This document shows positions 63,803 to 64,000 of a stretch of 64,000 bases of DNA, in pieces. Location of the stretch: NCBI GenBank assembly GCA_030024085.1, contig JASEJE010000009.1:1-64000 (forward strand). Reading direction: 5' to 3'. Position 1 is the stretch's first letter. Each line of letters opens with the position of its first letter. Source of the DNA: Bacillota bacterium (GTDB taxonomy: Bacteria; Bacillota; SHA-98; UBA4971). The notes beneath the pieces were generated by a model. It did no database searches. It was not told where the DNA came from and saw only the letters and a program-made list of their open reading frames with translations. Both the position numbers and the translations under genes were made by a program.

Positions 63803-63827
63803 TCATGGTGACGGAGGGGTAGGTCGC

Positions 63828-64000
63828 CTGAAGACGGCCATCTGCATCGACAGCGGCGGGACCAAGACCATCTGCCTTGTGGCCCGCGCCGACGGCACCC
63901 TGCTGGGGGCGGGGGTTGGCGGCCCGGGCAACGAGCTCCATTTGCGCCCGGGCGAGGCCTCCGAGGCCCTGGCGGAGGCGCTCCGCCAGGCCCTTGCCCC
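63828..64000 (+). CDS. BadF/BadG-type sugar kinase (N-acetylglucosamine-kinase-like), N-terminal part
   Basis: The window ends inside this gene. The visible 57 residues, KTAICIDSGGTKTICLVARA and GVGGPGNELHLRPGEASEAL, are the phosphate-1 loop and early domain of the BadF/BadG/BcrA/BcrD ATPase family, which includes N-acetylglucosamine kinases. No ATG, GTG or TTG is suitably placed. GGAGGGG is eight bases before a CTG at 63828, which would be a non-standard start. It would phosphorylate the sugar taken up by the preceding importer. Confidence 0.75.
   Translation, partial: MKTAICIDSGGTKTICLVARADGTLLGAGVGGPGNELHLRPGEASEALAEALRQALA

Overview
The window reads as a high-GC anaerobic or facultatively anaerobic bacterium, most likely a Bacillota (Firmicutes) lineage with an outer membrane, for example Limnochordia-like. 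The reasons are Gram-positive style Shine-Dalgarno sites with many GTG/TTG starts, a DUF1670 fragment, DeoR/LacI/ROK-controlled sugar ABC operons, a glycyl radical enzyme, and a MacAB-TolC type export system with two TolC-family proteins, which only makes sense in a diderm cell. This is inference; no rRNA is present. One tRNA (Lys-TTT) was found.

Layout. 1-2.5 kb: a TPR protein, then decayed genes (DmpA-like peptidase, PIN toxin, DUF1670) around a short structured repeat. 2.5-13.9 kb, all minus: an envelope stress and efflux block made of a Spy/CpxP-like protein, response regulator, histidine kinase, two TolC-like proteins, a MacA-like adaptor, a MacB-like ATPase and permease, and an exported protein. 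14-15.7 kb: IS256-family debris. 15.7-25.6 kb, plus: a ribose/deoxyribose operon with a DeoR regulator, ribokinase, DeoC aldolase, glycyl-radical activase, RbsB-RbsA-RbsC, a glycyl radical enzyme of the dehydratase type, and RbsD. 25.6-28.7 kb: transposase debris, tRNA-Lys, and a non-coding repeat-array element. 28.8-31.5 kb: superoxide dismutase, two small unknown genes, and a creatininase-family protein. 32-42.6 kb: a LacI regulator with two operators, a mannosylglycerate-synthase-like glycosyltransferase, a sugar ABC importer, a GH63-like glycosidase, a DUF3795 protein and a GH13 enzyme. 42.6-49.7 kb: an Endonuclease Q-UvrD helicase fusion, a pyruvate-kinase-C-terminal-like protein, a bactofilin-like membrane protein and a slipin. 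49.7-51.8 kb: a gene-free stretch with a second copy of the repeat-array element. 51.8-56.9 kb: carA-carB, both with large low-complexity insertions. 57.4-64 kb: a ROK regulator and a sugar ABC importer with a TIM-barrel isomerase/epimerase and a BadF/BadG-type kinase, cut by the window end.

Most notable. (1) Two non-coding elements, about 22 kb apart, each carry a 457-bp array of fifteen units of about 30 bp. The units alternate between an asymmetric and a palindromic type in the same order in both copies. The array lies between terminal inverted repeats, and in the second copy these arms are about 100 bp long. (2) A family of about 200-bp hairpin-rich repeats with CTAAGTGTGG/CCACACTTAG ends sits at gene 3' ends. 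It supplies stop codons for two genes and marks the breakpoints of truncated genes. (3) A glycyl radical dehydratase is embedded in a ribokinase-DeoC-RbsD operon. This suggests that a pentitol or pentose is dehydrated to a deoxypentose and then cleaved by DeoC. (4) An EndoQ-UvrD fusion. (5) A collagen-like Gly-X-Y insertion in CarB and a large Ala/Gly/Thr insertion in CarA. Such expansions recur in this genome.
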